DNA of 64,000 nucleotides. It comes from Algoriphagus pacificus (GTDB lineage Bacteria > Bacteroidota > Bacteroidia > Cytophagales > Cyclobacteriaceae). A model generated the notes under the pieces. The model was not told the DNA's origin, did not search any database, and saw nothing but the letters and a program-made list of their open reading frames with translations. Shown here in pieces: positions 35,222 to 43,860 of this stretch. Position numbers and translations under genes: made by a program. How positions within the stretch are numbered: the stretch's first letter is position 1; every line of letters begins with the position of its first letter. The stretch lies in assembly GCF_017254845.1 (NCBI RefSeq), contig NZ_JAFKCU010000001.1, positions 889,048-953,047 on the forward strand. The letters run 5' to 3'.

Positions 35222-37210
35222 ATGGGATTGACGACCGATAAGGTATTTATTAATTTCGACCAAAGCCTTCAAGAGTTTGTCGACTCTGGAGCACTGTCCA
35301 AAAAAGAAAAGGCCACCAAATTAGCCAGTCACATTGATATTTTGAGTTTGACTCGGTCAGGGCTTGCCTACCTCTATCATAAAAGTGTGGAGTTAGAGCA
35401 AGCTGGCTTTTTCCAAGGGACTTCCTGGAATGACCCTGATAAATTGGTTCCTTTTTTAGTGAAAGGTACGCTCAAATATGGACATCCTTCTTCAAGTTTT
35501 GAAGCCCTATCCGAATTGAGAATGCTTCGATATGCCAAAGGAGAAGATGTCCATGAGCTGCTTTCTGCCGGTGATGCACAGAGTTTCATGGAAGAAGTGC
35601 TTGTTCATAATTTGGAGTTTGCCCTGCGTGAACCGACGGAGGAAACTCGCATGCGAATGACCGAACGTGAGTTGAAAAAAGCTTTTAATCTTTTTGGTTT
35701 TATCATGTCCGAAATGGACTTGAAAGGAGTCTATGAAAAGTTGGTCGACGAAGTGCGGATGCTTTGTGAGCAGCGACCGATCCGAACTCAAAAAGCTCGT
35801 GAACTGATCAGTTTAGTGAATCGGAGGTTTGACACTTCCGGTAATTCTGAAAAAGACAAAGCGATTCAAGTTTACATCCATGCTTTGTTTTCACCTTCCA
35901 AGAACTCTGAAAAGCATCAAGACAGAGATGCATACCAGCAATTTTTGGAAACAGCCAATGAAACAGCTTTAGCCTCAGAAGCTCATGAAATGGGAGAATA
36001 CATGAATGCAACTGGATTAGTCAGTGGCTACCATGCACTTCTCCTGTTACATATTGTAGAAAAGAATCCAAACTTGGTTCCTATCTGTTTGGATCTGAAC
36101 GATCGGGGAATTGCCGAATGGGAGAAATTCCATGAGTTGGTTTCGGTTCTGATTCTCGAGACAGTGAGCTGGGATAACTGCCAATGCATTTATGGTTTGG
36201 CAAGGATGCTTGGGAAAAACCTGTTCTCTAGAAGACCTGTCAGAGTGGGTTTGGAAAATCTCAGGAAAATCAAAATCAACCCTCAGGTAGAAAAGAGAAT
36301 TCTGAAGTCGCTAACCGATCCAGATATGGATGTGACGGCTCTTCAGTACCTCATCGGAGGGACGATCAAGGTTTTGGGTCAGCCGCTAGGAGTTGGTCAG
36401 GGAAATAATCCGACTTGCCAATCCGCAAGAGGGATCAGCATGTGGAGTCAGCATTCACCTGCCAAATTGATCGATATGATCATTACGGTATCCACCCAAA
36501 ATAACCTGATCATGCGATTTGAGAATCAAAATCTGATTTCCAATAATTTGATCAAAGGCTTAGTGGACCAGCTGGATTATAATCTGGATGTGGTTTCGGT
36601 GGTTTTGGTGCCTCACTTGGACAAGATCTACAATGAAATGATGCGGCTTTCCACAGGCAGATTGGATGATCCGCATAAATGGGTCAATCCAGCCATGTAT
36701 GGTCAGTGGATTCAGGTAGGTTTTGCTTCCTGTTACGATTACATGAGTAACTCCATCATGGATTATCCCGGATATCTCAGAATCTTTTACGGGGCTTTTC
36801 ATCCCAAGTACAATGGAAACCAGCAAATGGTTTATCCTAATCCGGTAGGGATTTTCATCACAAGCAATAAGGGAGATATGATAGGTTTTCACGCCATTTC
36901 ACTCCTACGTGTGGAGGAAACCGATGCTGCGGAATTACGGGCTTATTTCCTCAACCCCAATAACGAAGGAAGGCAAGATTGGGGACAGGGAATCCGTCCT
37001 TCGGTGCATGGTAAAGGCGAAAAACAGGGGGAATCCTCTTTGCCTTTTCATCATTTTGCTGCACGAGTTTATGCTTTCCACTACAGCACCTTAAATGTGA
37101 GAAGCAAGCTGGATGAGGTGCCGCAGGAAGAAATCAACCAAGTGGAAAAGCTAGCCAAAGAAAGCTGGGGAAAATCATATCTATGGAATCAACAAACAAA
37201 ATTATGGTAA
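35222..37210 (+). CDS. Large protein with a C-terminal papain-like Cys/His/Asn pattern
   Basis: I do not recognise this 662-residue soluble protein as a named family. The first 380 residues are helix-rich. The C-terminal third shows a cysteine-peptidase-like order: NPTCQSARGISMW with Cys399, GFHAISLLRV with His557, and YFLNPNNEGRQDWG with Asn578. This is like the Cys, His-Ala and Asn...Trp-Gly segments of papain-like and transglutaminase-like folds. It could hydrolyse or transfer an amide made by the neighbouring ATP-grasp enzyme. No signal peptide is seen. The alanine-racemase gene begins inside its 3' end (overlap up to 28 bp), so the two are translationally coupled. Confidence 0.7.
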   Translation: MGLTTDKVFINFDQSLQEFVDSGALSKKEKATKLASHIDILSLTRSGLAYLYHKSVELEQAGFFQGTSWNDPDKLVPFLVKGTLKYGHPSSSFEALSELRMLRYAKGEDVHELLSAGDAQSFMEEVLVHNLEFALREPTEETRMRMTERELKKAFNLFGFIMSEMDLKGVYEKLVDEVRMLCEQRPIRTQKARELISLVNRRFDTSGNSEKDKAIQVYIHALFSPSKNSEKHQDRDAYQQFLETANETALASEAHEMGEYMNATGLVSGYHALLLLHIVEKNPNLVPICLDLNDRGIAEWEKFHELVSVLILETVSWDNCQCIYGLARMLGKNLFSRRPVRVGLENLRKIKINPQVEKRILKSLTDPDMDVTALQYLIGGTIKVLGQPLGVGQGNNPTCQSARGISMWSQHSPAKLIDMIITVSTQNNLIMRFENQNLISNNLIKGLVDQLDYNLDVVSVVLVPHLDKIYNEMMRLSTGRLDDPHKWVNPAMYGQWIQVGFASCYDYMSNSIMDYPGYLRIFYGAFHPKYNGNQQMVYPNPVGIFITSNKGDMIGFHAISLLRVEETDAAELRAYFLNPNNEGRQDWGQGIRPSVHGKGEKQGESSLPFHHFAARVYAFHYSTLNVRSKLDEVPQEEINQVEKLAKESWGKSYLWNQQTKLW

Positions 37211-38361
37211 GACATTCGTCGAGAATAGAACTAAGTCAATCTTCGCTGACGAATAATATTAATTTCATCAGAAAGAAGATCGGAGAGGGAGTGAGAATTT
37301 CCTCTGTGGTGAAAGCCAATGCCTATGGTCATGGGATCCGGTCTTTTGTTAAGATGGCCGAAAAAGCTGGGGTGGGGCATTTTGCTACCGCCTCTGCTTT
37401 TGAAGCGGAAGAGGTTTTGGATGCTAAATCAGATTCCAGTGATGTGATGATCATGGGGATTCTGTATGATGAGGATATTGTATGGGCTGTGGAAAATGAA
37501 ATTGAGTTTTATGTCTTCAATTATGAACGCTTGGCACTTGTGCTGGAAGCCGCCAAGAAAACTGGAAAGCAAGCCAAAGTGCACATTGAAGTGGAGACAG
37601 GAGCTAATCGAACAGGGCTGACTAAGGTGGATTTTTTGCCAACCTTGGCATTTTTGAAGAAGCATTCCAAAGAAATCGCTTTCAAAGGACTTTGCACCCA
37701 TTTTGGCGGGGCGGAGAACTTTTCGAATCAGTTTAAAATCAACATGCAGCATGAGCGCTTCAAGAATTTCTTAAAGCAATGCCATCAGAAAAATATCGTA
37801 CCCGAGATCCGACATATTGCCTGTTCGGCGGCGGCTTTGGCTTACAAGGATACCGTGTATGACATGGTTCGGATCGGAGTGGCCCAATATGGCTTCTGGC
37901 CAAGTCCGGATATTTACTATTCCCATTTGCAGGAAATCGGGAAGCAATCCGATGGAGCGTTAAAGCGGATTTTTACTTGGAAAACCGATGTAATGGATGT
38001 TCGTGATGTTGAGGCTGGAGAATTTATCGGCTATGGTACTTCCTACCAAGCCTCGCAAAATATGAAAGTTGCCGTGATGCCTTTAGGCTATTCTAATGGT
38101 TACCCACGAGCCCAATCCAATAGAGGACATGTGTTGATCAAAGGGAAAAAAGCCCAAGTTGTGGGTTTGATCAATATGAACCTGTTTATGGTGGATGTTT
38201 CCCATATTCCGGATGTACAGGTGGGTGATGAAGTGGTGCTAGTTGGTAGACAGAATAACAATACCATTAATATCAGCTCATTTACGCAGGTGACCCAGCT
38301 TTTGAATAATGAGATGCTGAGTAGATTGCCTTCAGCTATTCCGAGAAAAGTGGTGAAGTAG
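37183..38361 (+). CDS. Alanine-racemase-family PLP enzyme
   Basis: This 392-residue fold-type III PLP enzyme may start at 37183 or at the internal ATG 37204; both overlap the upstream gene. Typical racemase features are the PLP lysine VVKANAYGHG (Lys44), the pyridine-nitrogen arginine VRIGVAQYG (Arg230), the catalytic tyrosine FIGYGTSY (Tyr284) and LGYSNGYPR. The family segment usually reading Met-Asp near the active site is Met-Asn here (INMNLFMVDV), and the usual GYADGYPR is GYSNGYPR, hinting at a substrate other than alanine. Its place as third gene of the cassette suggests it supplies or modifies a D-amino acid. A housekeeping alr elsewhere is likely. Confidence 0.82.
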   Translation: MESTNKIMVRHSSRIELSQSSLTNNINFIRKKIGEGVRISSVVKANAYGHGIRSFVKMAEKAGVGHFATASAFEAEEVLDAKSDSSDVMIMGILYDEDIVWAVENEIEFYVFNYERLALVLEAAKKTGKQAKVHIEVETGANRTGLTKVDFLPTLAFLKKHSKEIAFKGLCTHFGGAENFSNQFKINMQHERFKNFLKQCHQKNIVPEIRHIACSAAALAYKDTVYDMVRIGVAQYGFWPSPDIYYSHLQEIGKQSDGALKRIFTWKTDVMDVRDVEAGEFIGYGTSYQASQNMKVAVMPLGYSNGYPRAQSNRGHVLIKGKKAQVVGLINMNLFMVDVSHIPDVQVGDEVVLVGRQNNNTINISSFTQVTQLLNNEMLSRLPSAIPRKVVK

Positions 38362-38418
38362 GGAAATTTACCTTTGCTTTTTTTATCGATTGGAATTTGA
38401 ATTTTTTAAAATTGGGAT

Positions 38419-39588
38419 TTATTTCCCTTGGCTTAAAATTTCAATTTTGTTTTTGGCATGTTCATGGGAGGGATTAAGATTCAGTGATTGCTGATAACTC
38501 TCAATTGCCTTTTTAGAATCACCCAGAGTTTCATAAGCTTCACCCAGACTATCAAAAGCATTGTAAGATCCAGGGAAGTTTTTAGTATTTAAGAGAAAGA
38601 AGTCTAAAGCTTGAGCTTGCTCTTCTTGGTTTCTGCTTTGAAGGAAAGTGTAAGCGATTTGATTGACCAGAGATTCTGGTGGGGAGAAATCATAGGAAAG
38701 TCGTTGGGAAATCAATTGATAGTGCTGAAGCAATTGATCCAGGCTATTTATATCTCTGTAAGAGATCCCATATCCATCAAACATGCTGGAGATGCCCTGA
38801 TAAAAAGCAATCGGAGGGACAGAACCATGATTTTCATTTTCGAAATACTCCAACTTGGCAGGGAATTCACCTGGGCTTTTGCTGTTCAAAGACTCATATA
38901 ATCTCACATGTCGATCACGGTTTCGGATATTTCTTTTGCCCCAGTTTGCAGTTGCCAGATACAGGTATCGTTCAAAAGACTGATCGGTTACAGCCTCGAG
39001 TTTTTGGTCCATGGTTTCCGCATCCCAAGTTCCAAAGCTTGGATCTACTGCTATAAAGGCATTAAACAGCGTTTTTTCTTTCATATAGGCATGGGTCGCC
39101 AACAGACCTCCCAAGGAATGGCCGAATAGGATGCGATAAGAACCCGTTCTGTAGTTTGCATCCAGCTCAGGAATGAGTTCTTCTTCCAAGAAGCCTAAAA
39201 ATTTCTCGCCGCCTCCGGATTTATTTTCTCGGACTGTGATGATTTTGTCTGGAGTAAAGTCCCTTCTTCTATCCACATTCTGAATGGCTACGACGATCAT
39301 TTCCGGAATAACCCGATTGCCATTGTATCCCGAACTCATGTAGTTTACCATCCCGGTGATGGATCGAAAATGTGCATTTCCATCCAACAGAATCAGAAGT
39401 GGATATCTTTTGTATGAGTTGCCTTCTTCATGGTAAGATTCGGGTAAGTTGACCCAATATTCCCTATCCTCGTTGAGCTGATTGGAGTGAATTTGGTGAA
39501 CAGTTCCGATAGAGATTTCTTTTGTTTCTTGGGCTTTGGCAAACTGAATGACTACAAGAAAAAATAGAAGTAGGATGTTTTTACTCAT
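38419..39588 (-). CDS. Secreted esterase with C-terminal TPR
   Basis: The ATG at 39588 gives a 389-residue protein with a proper signal peptide (MSKNILLLFF to FAKAQ); an upstream ATG at 39618 would add ten residues. The N-terminal two thirds is an alpha/beta hydrolase of the esterase D/enterochelin-esterase type with nucleophile elbow GHSLGG. The C-terminus has TPR-like helices (AFDSLGEAYETLGDSKKAIESYQQSL). The same layout recurs in the truncated gene at the right edge of the window. Substrate unknown. Confidence 0.87.
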   Translation of the reverse strand: MSKNILLLFFLVVIQFAKAQETKEISIGTVHQIHSNQLNEDREYWVNLPESYHEEGNSYKRYPLLILLDGNAHFRSITGMVNYMSSGYNGNRVIPEMIVVAIQNVDRRRDFTPDKIITVRENKSGGGEKFLGFLEEELIPELDANYRTGSYRILFGHSLGGLLATHAYMKEKTLFNAFIAVDPSFGTWDAETMDQKLEAVTDQSFERYLYLATANWGKRNIRNRDRHVRLYESLNSKSPGEFPAKLEYFENENHGSVPPIAFYQGISSMFDGYGISYRDINSLDQLLQHYQLISQRLSYDFSPPESLVNQIAYTFLQSRNQEEQAQALDFFLLNTKNFPGSYNAFDSLGEAYETLGDSKKAIESYQQSLNLNPSHEHAKNKIEILSQGK

Positions 39589-39693
39589 GCTTTTGGGCTG
39601 GGGTGATTTACTTCCCAAATATAAAAGAGTTTTATTTTTAGGCTTTATTCCGAATTGGGATCAAAATTATTGACGGGAATTGGAAGGGGAAGG

Positions 39694-40410
39694 TTAAAAA
39701 CTTTTTAACCTCATGTATTTCCGTTGTATACCACGATTGCTGTCGGAGATTCCAGTCATTACTAATTCCTTTTCACTCACTTCGATTTTCCAGCTTTCGG
39801 GGCCTTTATCTCCTTGATGGGGAAGTAAGGTGATTTCTGGTCTATGCCCATTGATATGCCAATAGCCCGACATCCTTTTCCCTTCAGAAGTAAAATTATT
39901 GTAAATTCTGTCCCATCGAATAAACAACTTATGCTTGCCCTCTCCATCGAATTCACTTAAAATGGATTGCCCATTTTCCGTGATTTCCACCAAATCCCAA
40001 AACCCTTCGAGGTAATCAGTAGGTGACATCGGTAATTTTTCGATGGGTACTAACATCACTTTTACATGCATGCCTTCTTCCTCACGTTCGAAAATCATTT
40101 TTTCTCCAGTAAACGAGACGTCAAAAGCTCCGAATTCATCCCCCACATCTAAATCATCTTGTGCAGCATACTTATTTGTTTTCGAATCGTAATCCCATTG
40201 ACCTTCTCCATTTTGTAGCCAGCCATTACCTGTTTGGTAGGTTCCATCTTGGTTTATTTTAAACCATTTGGCAACAGGCGTCATGTTTTCTTCCCCAACC
40301 GCTACATTTTCCACTTCCCAAAATCCGATGACCTTTTCTTTTTGCGCTTGAGCAGGGATAGAAAGGAGTAAGAGGATACATCCCAGAAGGTAGTTCAATT
40401 CTTTTTTCAT
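39694..40410 (-). CDS. Secreted lipocalin-like protein
   Basis: This 238-residue protein has a signal peptide ending near PAQAQ (residue 22). It shows repeated patterns of a Gly-x-Trp strand start (IGFWEVENV, EGFWDLVEI, SGYWHING), as in lipocalin-like DUF domains of Bacteroidota. Two related halves of about 110 residues can be traced, so it may be a duplicated barrel. It sits 3 bp after the serine hydrolase gene upstream and is likely co-transcribed with it. Confidence 0.75.
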   Translation of the reverse strand: MKKELNYLLGCILLLLSIPAQAQKEKVIGFWEVENVAVGEENMTPVAKWFKINQDGTYQTGNGWLQNGEGQWDYDSKTNKYAAQDDLDVGDEFGAFDVSFTGEKMIFEREEEGMHVKVMLVPIEKLPMSPTDYLEGFWDLVEITENGQSILSEFDGEGKHKLFIRWDRIYNNFTSEGKRMSGYWHINGHRPEITLLPHQGDKGPESWKIEVSEKELVMTGISDSNRGIQRKYMRLKSF

Positions 40411-40412
40411 CT

Positions 40413-41567
40413 TTAGTTTATTAGAATGTTTACAATTTCTTTAGCGAGTTGGATTTCATTTGTTTTACTTCCCACATTACTCAGGAAGCTGATTACATAA
40501 GCTCCATGATTGATGTTAATGAGCATGGCTTTGTATCCTTCCGTACTCCCCCCATGAATGATGTAGGGTTGGCTTATTCCCAAATCCACCATTCTACTCT
40601 TGTTTTCTTCGTCTATGATCACCCATCCATAGCCATAGCTGAAATTTTGATCTATGGTAGCTTGGTGATTTTGCTGCATCAAGGTCAAGGATTCTGCGGT
40701 GAGCCATCCCGGGTTATCCATGACCTGGGCCCATCGGTTCAAGTCAGAAGGGGTAGAAAATATCCTTCTTCCTAAGCTTAGGTCAATGAACCGATTCTCA
40801 TGCCAGCTTCCTGTCTGCTCTTGGTAGTTATAAGCTCTGGCTAGTTGTGGGATGATGACTTCGTTTTGACTTTCAGAGATCGTATGTTCTAATCCCAAAG
40901 GACGAGTCAGTTTTTCCTTCAACAGCTCTGCAAAAGGCATTTCATAAGTTTCCTCCAAAAGGATTGCTAGGAGGTGATATGCAAAATTGCTGTAGTAAAA
41001 CTGCTGGCCGGGGCTGTTGATCGGCTTCAGAGTACTGATGAAATCAACATAAGCTTCATTCGTAAATCGCAAGCGCTTAAAGGGCAAAAAGAAATCTTCC
41101 TGCAATTCTTTGGGTACCCCATCATAGTCAGGTAATCCCGAACTGTGACTCATCAGGTGATGTAAGGTAATGTCTGGGTGAAAACTTCCATGGTAAGAAA
41201 ATGGGGAGAGTAAATCCACCAGTTTGTCCTCCAGGTTGAATTTGCCTTCTTCTACCCCTTTTAAAACAAGTGCAGCAATCATGGATTTGTTGACCGAGGC
41301 AATATCGAATTTGGTGTCATTCGCCACGGGTATTCCCCAGGTTCTATCTGCCAGACCCAGGTAATTTTCGTAAAGAGTTTCTCCTTTTTCAGTAATTACT
41401 ACTCCCCCATGAAATTGGTCTTGTTGAAAATGTGCCTGGATCAGAGAATCTATTTTTTGAGTTCGATCCGGCAAAGAATCAAGAGATCCATCCTCTTTTT
41501 TTGATTGGCAGCCGATTGATAAACTCAAGAAAATTCCTAAAAACAGCAGGTTTAAAATGTTCTTCAT
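40413..41567 (-). CDS. Lipoprotein serine hydrolase, class C beta-lactamase fold
   Basis: This 384-residue lipoprotein (lipobox LSIGC, Cys20) has the motifs SVNK (Ser91-Lys94), YSN (Tyr192-Asn194) and HGG near the C-terminus (YIIHGGSTEG). It is the third protein of this fold class in the window. The substrate is unknown; esterase or D-stereospecific peptidase activity is as likely as beta-lactam hydrolysis. It precedes the lipocalin-like gene by 2 bp and lies downstream of a LytTR regulator. Confidence 0.88.
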   Translation of the reverse strand: MKNILNLLFLGIFLSLSIGCQSKKEDGSLDSLPDRTQKIDSLIQAHFQQDQFHGGVVITEKGETLYENYLGLADRTWGIPVANDTKFDIASVNKSMIAALVLKGVEEGKFNLEDKLVDLLSPFSYHGSFHPDITLHHLMSHSSGLPDYDGVPKELQEDFFLPFKRLRFTNEAYVDFISTLKPINSPGQQFYYSNFAYHLLAILLEETYEMPFAELLKEKLTRPLGLEHTISESQNEVIIPQLARAYNYQEQTGSWHENRFIDLSLGRRIFSTPSDLNRWAQVMDNPGWLTAESLTLMQQNHQATIDQNFSYGYGWVIIDEENKSRMVDLGISQPYIIHGGSTEGYKAMLININHGAYVISFLSNVGSKTNEIQLAKEIVNILIN

Positions 41568-41667
41568 TGACTTTCGTTTTTTACAAATATGAAAGCCTAG
41601 AATGCTGTTTAGCGAATAATTTGGCCCTTTTGGGGCGAAAAATTAACTGGAGGGACGAAACGAATGG

Positions 41668-42462
41668 TCAGTTGAGAAAGAGTTCTTGAAACTGCTTGGA
41701 TACAGGCAAACTGTGACCATTTATTTCAACATGCACTTTCCCTTTGAGTTGCTTGATGGCTTGAATATTTCTTCTGTTTACCAAATAACTTCGGTGCGAA
41801 CGCTCAATTTCGGCATGGTCTTTTAATTCCTCTTCCAGCACTTTTAAGGGTTTGCGGATCAGATGCTGCCTGCTTTGGTTTTGTGACAAATAAAAAATAG
41901 TGATGTAGTTATCCGAGGAGTTTGCAAACATAAAGTCACTCAACTTCACTTTCAGTAGGTCTTTGCCATTTTCAGATTGGAATAGTAGATAATCCGAGTC
42001 GATCCCTTTTGGTTTGGTCATGGCTTTTAGAACCAAATAAAAAGAAAGCGGAAGAACCATCATCAGCGGAAATTCCTTCATGATCAGTCCATAGGCTTCC
42101 AGGTTCCATTCCTGCCAGTTCCAGAAATAATTGAAAAGGAGAAAGATGAGATGGCTGCCTAAAATCACCAAACCGGCATACCAGAGTAATTTATTTTGCC
42201 AGCGTGCACTTGCCCATTTTGGCTTAAGCCAAGTTTCAAATAGCGTGAGATAAGAAAAAGTAAGCACTCCAAAGCTGATACTTCGAAATAGGTGGGAATG
42301 GCCCGAATAGGATAATCCTTTTTGAATGCCATAAGCCTCAAAGAAATACAGGAAAAAGAAAACCGAAAAGCCCGATAGAAGGCCAAGAATTATTGAAAAA
42401 TAGGCAGAGGAAAAGAGTTTTTTTGAATAGAAATATTCTGATGTCAGAAAGTATTTGTTCAT
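41668..42462 (-). CDS. Membrane-anchored LytTR-family transcriptional regulator
   Basis: This 264-residue protein has four predicted membrane helices (residues about 15-150) followed by a LytTR DNA-binding domain (about 165-264; KVKLSDFMFANSSDNYITIFY, IERSHRSYLVNRRNI, LPVSK). This one-component layout, sensing in the membrane and binding DNA directly, is common in Bacteroidota. The signal is unknown. It lies upstream of the serine hydrolase/lipocalin pair on the same strand and is a plausible local regulator. Confidence 0.9.
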   Translation of the reverse strand: MNKYFLTSEYFYSKKLFSSAYFSIILGLLSGFSVFFFLYFFEAYGIQKGLSYSGHSHLFRSISFGVLTFSYLTLFETWLKPKWASARWQNKLLWYAGLVILGSHLIFLLFNYFWNWQEWNLEAYGLIMKEFPLMMVLPLSFYLVLKAMTKPKGIDSDYLLFQSENGKDLLKVKLSDFMFANSSDNYITIFYLSQNQSRQHLIRKPLKVLEEELKDHAEIERSHRSYLVNRRNIQAIKQLKGKVHVEINGHSLPVSKQFQELFLN

Positions 42463-42624
42463 CCTATTTTCACCAGGTTTGAAATGTTTTTCTAGTACTC
42501 GTATTATACAAAGTTCTTATGATTCTTTCGTAATCAAAGACTTTCCAATCTCGGAAACCAAGGTAAAACCTTGCTGACAGCTCTCCAATTCCTTTTTTGC
42601 AAAAATGTTTTTGTTCCTAGACCT

Positions 42625-43158
42625 TTATTTTTCAATACTGTAAGTCAGGATTTTTAATCCTTCATCAAATGATTCTGTTTCAATCAGGTCCAATTTTTTA
42701 TTAACTGTTGATTTTCCAAAAAGCCGAATTCCATTTCCAAGGATTATTGGATTCAGTTTCATTTTCACTTGGTCAATCAGATTATTATCCAGCAGCCAGC
42801 CTGCGAATTCTCCTCCACCACATAAATAAATGTCGGTTTTTGCCGTCTCTTTGATTTCAATCACTCGAGCTAAGGAGATTTTCTCGATATGGACTGATTT
42901 AGCCAGATTTTCAATTTCCAATGAATTGGAGAAAATGAAGTGTTCCATATGAGGATATGCGGGTTGTCCTGGTTCAAGTCCAAATTGATATCCAAATTCA
43001 TAAGTTCTACGACCCATTATGACCGTATTAAACTTTTTTAGGTCGGATAAGTATTTATCGATACCCTTTCCTCCAATAGTATAGCTACTGATATCATCGT
43101 TTGGCCCAGCAATGAAACCGTCTATAGAACTGGCCACATAGTAGATAATTTTTGCCAT
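42625..43158 (-). CDS. RibD C-terminal/dihydrofolate-reductase-like protein
   Basis: This 177-residue protein begins KIIYYVASSIDGFIAGP. It contains NTVIMGRRTYEFGY and IYLCGGGEFAGWLL, the signature regions of the YyaP/YwjB-type reductase fold related to the RibD C-terminal domain. Members bind NADPH; few have a proven substrate. Normal length for the family, no signal peptide. It is a single gene with no clear partner. Confidence 0.88.
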   Translation of the reverse strand: MAKIIYYVASSIDGFIAGPNDDISSYTIGGKGIDKYLSDLKKFNTVIMGRRTYEFGYQFGLEPGQPAYPHMEHFIFSNSLEIENLAKSVHIEKISLARVIEIKETAKTDIYLCGGGEFAGWLLDNNLIDQVKMKLNPIILGNGIRLFGKSTVNKKLDLIETESFDEGLKILTYSIEK

Positions 43159-43461
43159 TGGTTCTTGTTTTTGTGTTAAATGCGAAGACCTGATTTATCC
43201 TAAAATACCGAAAACTCCTTGCCTTGGTATTTGAATTATCCCCAATTTTTCTGAGGATGGATAGTCTAATTTAAGGAATTCGCCTGAAGTTGATTTTTAG
43301 CGAGTTTAAAATCCACCCTAAGTCTGAGGAGTATGAGTTGAAGCTCCGAGACTTTTCTGTTTATCAATTCCAAAAGATAATAAGTCAGTGTGCTTTTGTG
43401 AGCAATTGTCTGACATCCATAATGTTTTTCAGGATTTAGTCGGCTAACAAGCCAATATTAA

Positions 43462-43860
43462 ATGATTTCAATCTCCAAAAAGCAAAAAGTATGCTTAACG
43501 ATTGCATCAAAAATTGAGAGGGAGGAAATCTATAAGATCCGTCATTCTATCTGTGCTCAATAGCTATATAAGCATCCTATAAACACCAGCGAGCAGCTTA
43601 TTGATAAGCTGGATGATGAGAATGATTATTTCGTAGCCAAACAAGGTTACCAGCTATTTGGATTTATGAGCATTGCTTCTTCCATTCCTGAAAAGTACTC
43701 TGATGAAAAGGACTTTTTCCGCAAAAGCATCCCTGTTGAAATTGATGAATATCAGCATGAAATCCATTTGCATGCGGTTTTCATAGAAAACAGGAACAGT
43801 ATAACAGCCCTATTTTTAATGTTAGCGCCAATTTTTCTTTATCAAATCTCTATTGCCTAA
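43462..43860 (+). pseudogene. Truncated, decayed copy of the GNAT-aminotransferase gene
   Basis: The frame from ATG 43462 matches the first 120 codons of the gene at 46051 (MISISKKQKVCLTIASKIER versus its homologue). It is broken by TAG at 43561-43563 and loses similarity after about 43831. After the stop the frame stays open to TAA 43858-43860 with many substitutions. The whole aminotransferase part is missing. Its last bases overlap the stop codon of the convergent sheath gene. Confidence 0.9.
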
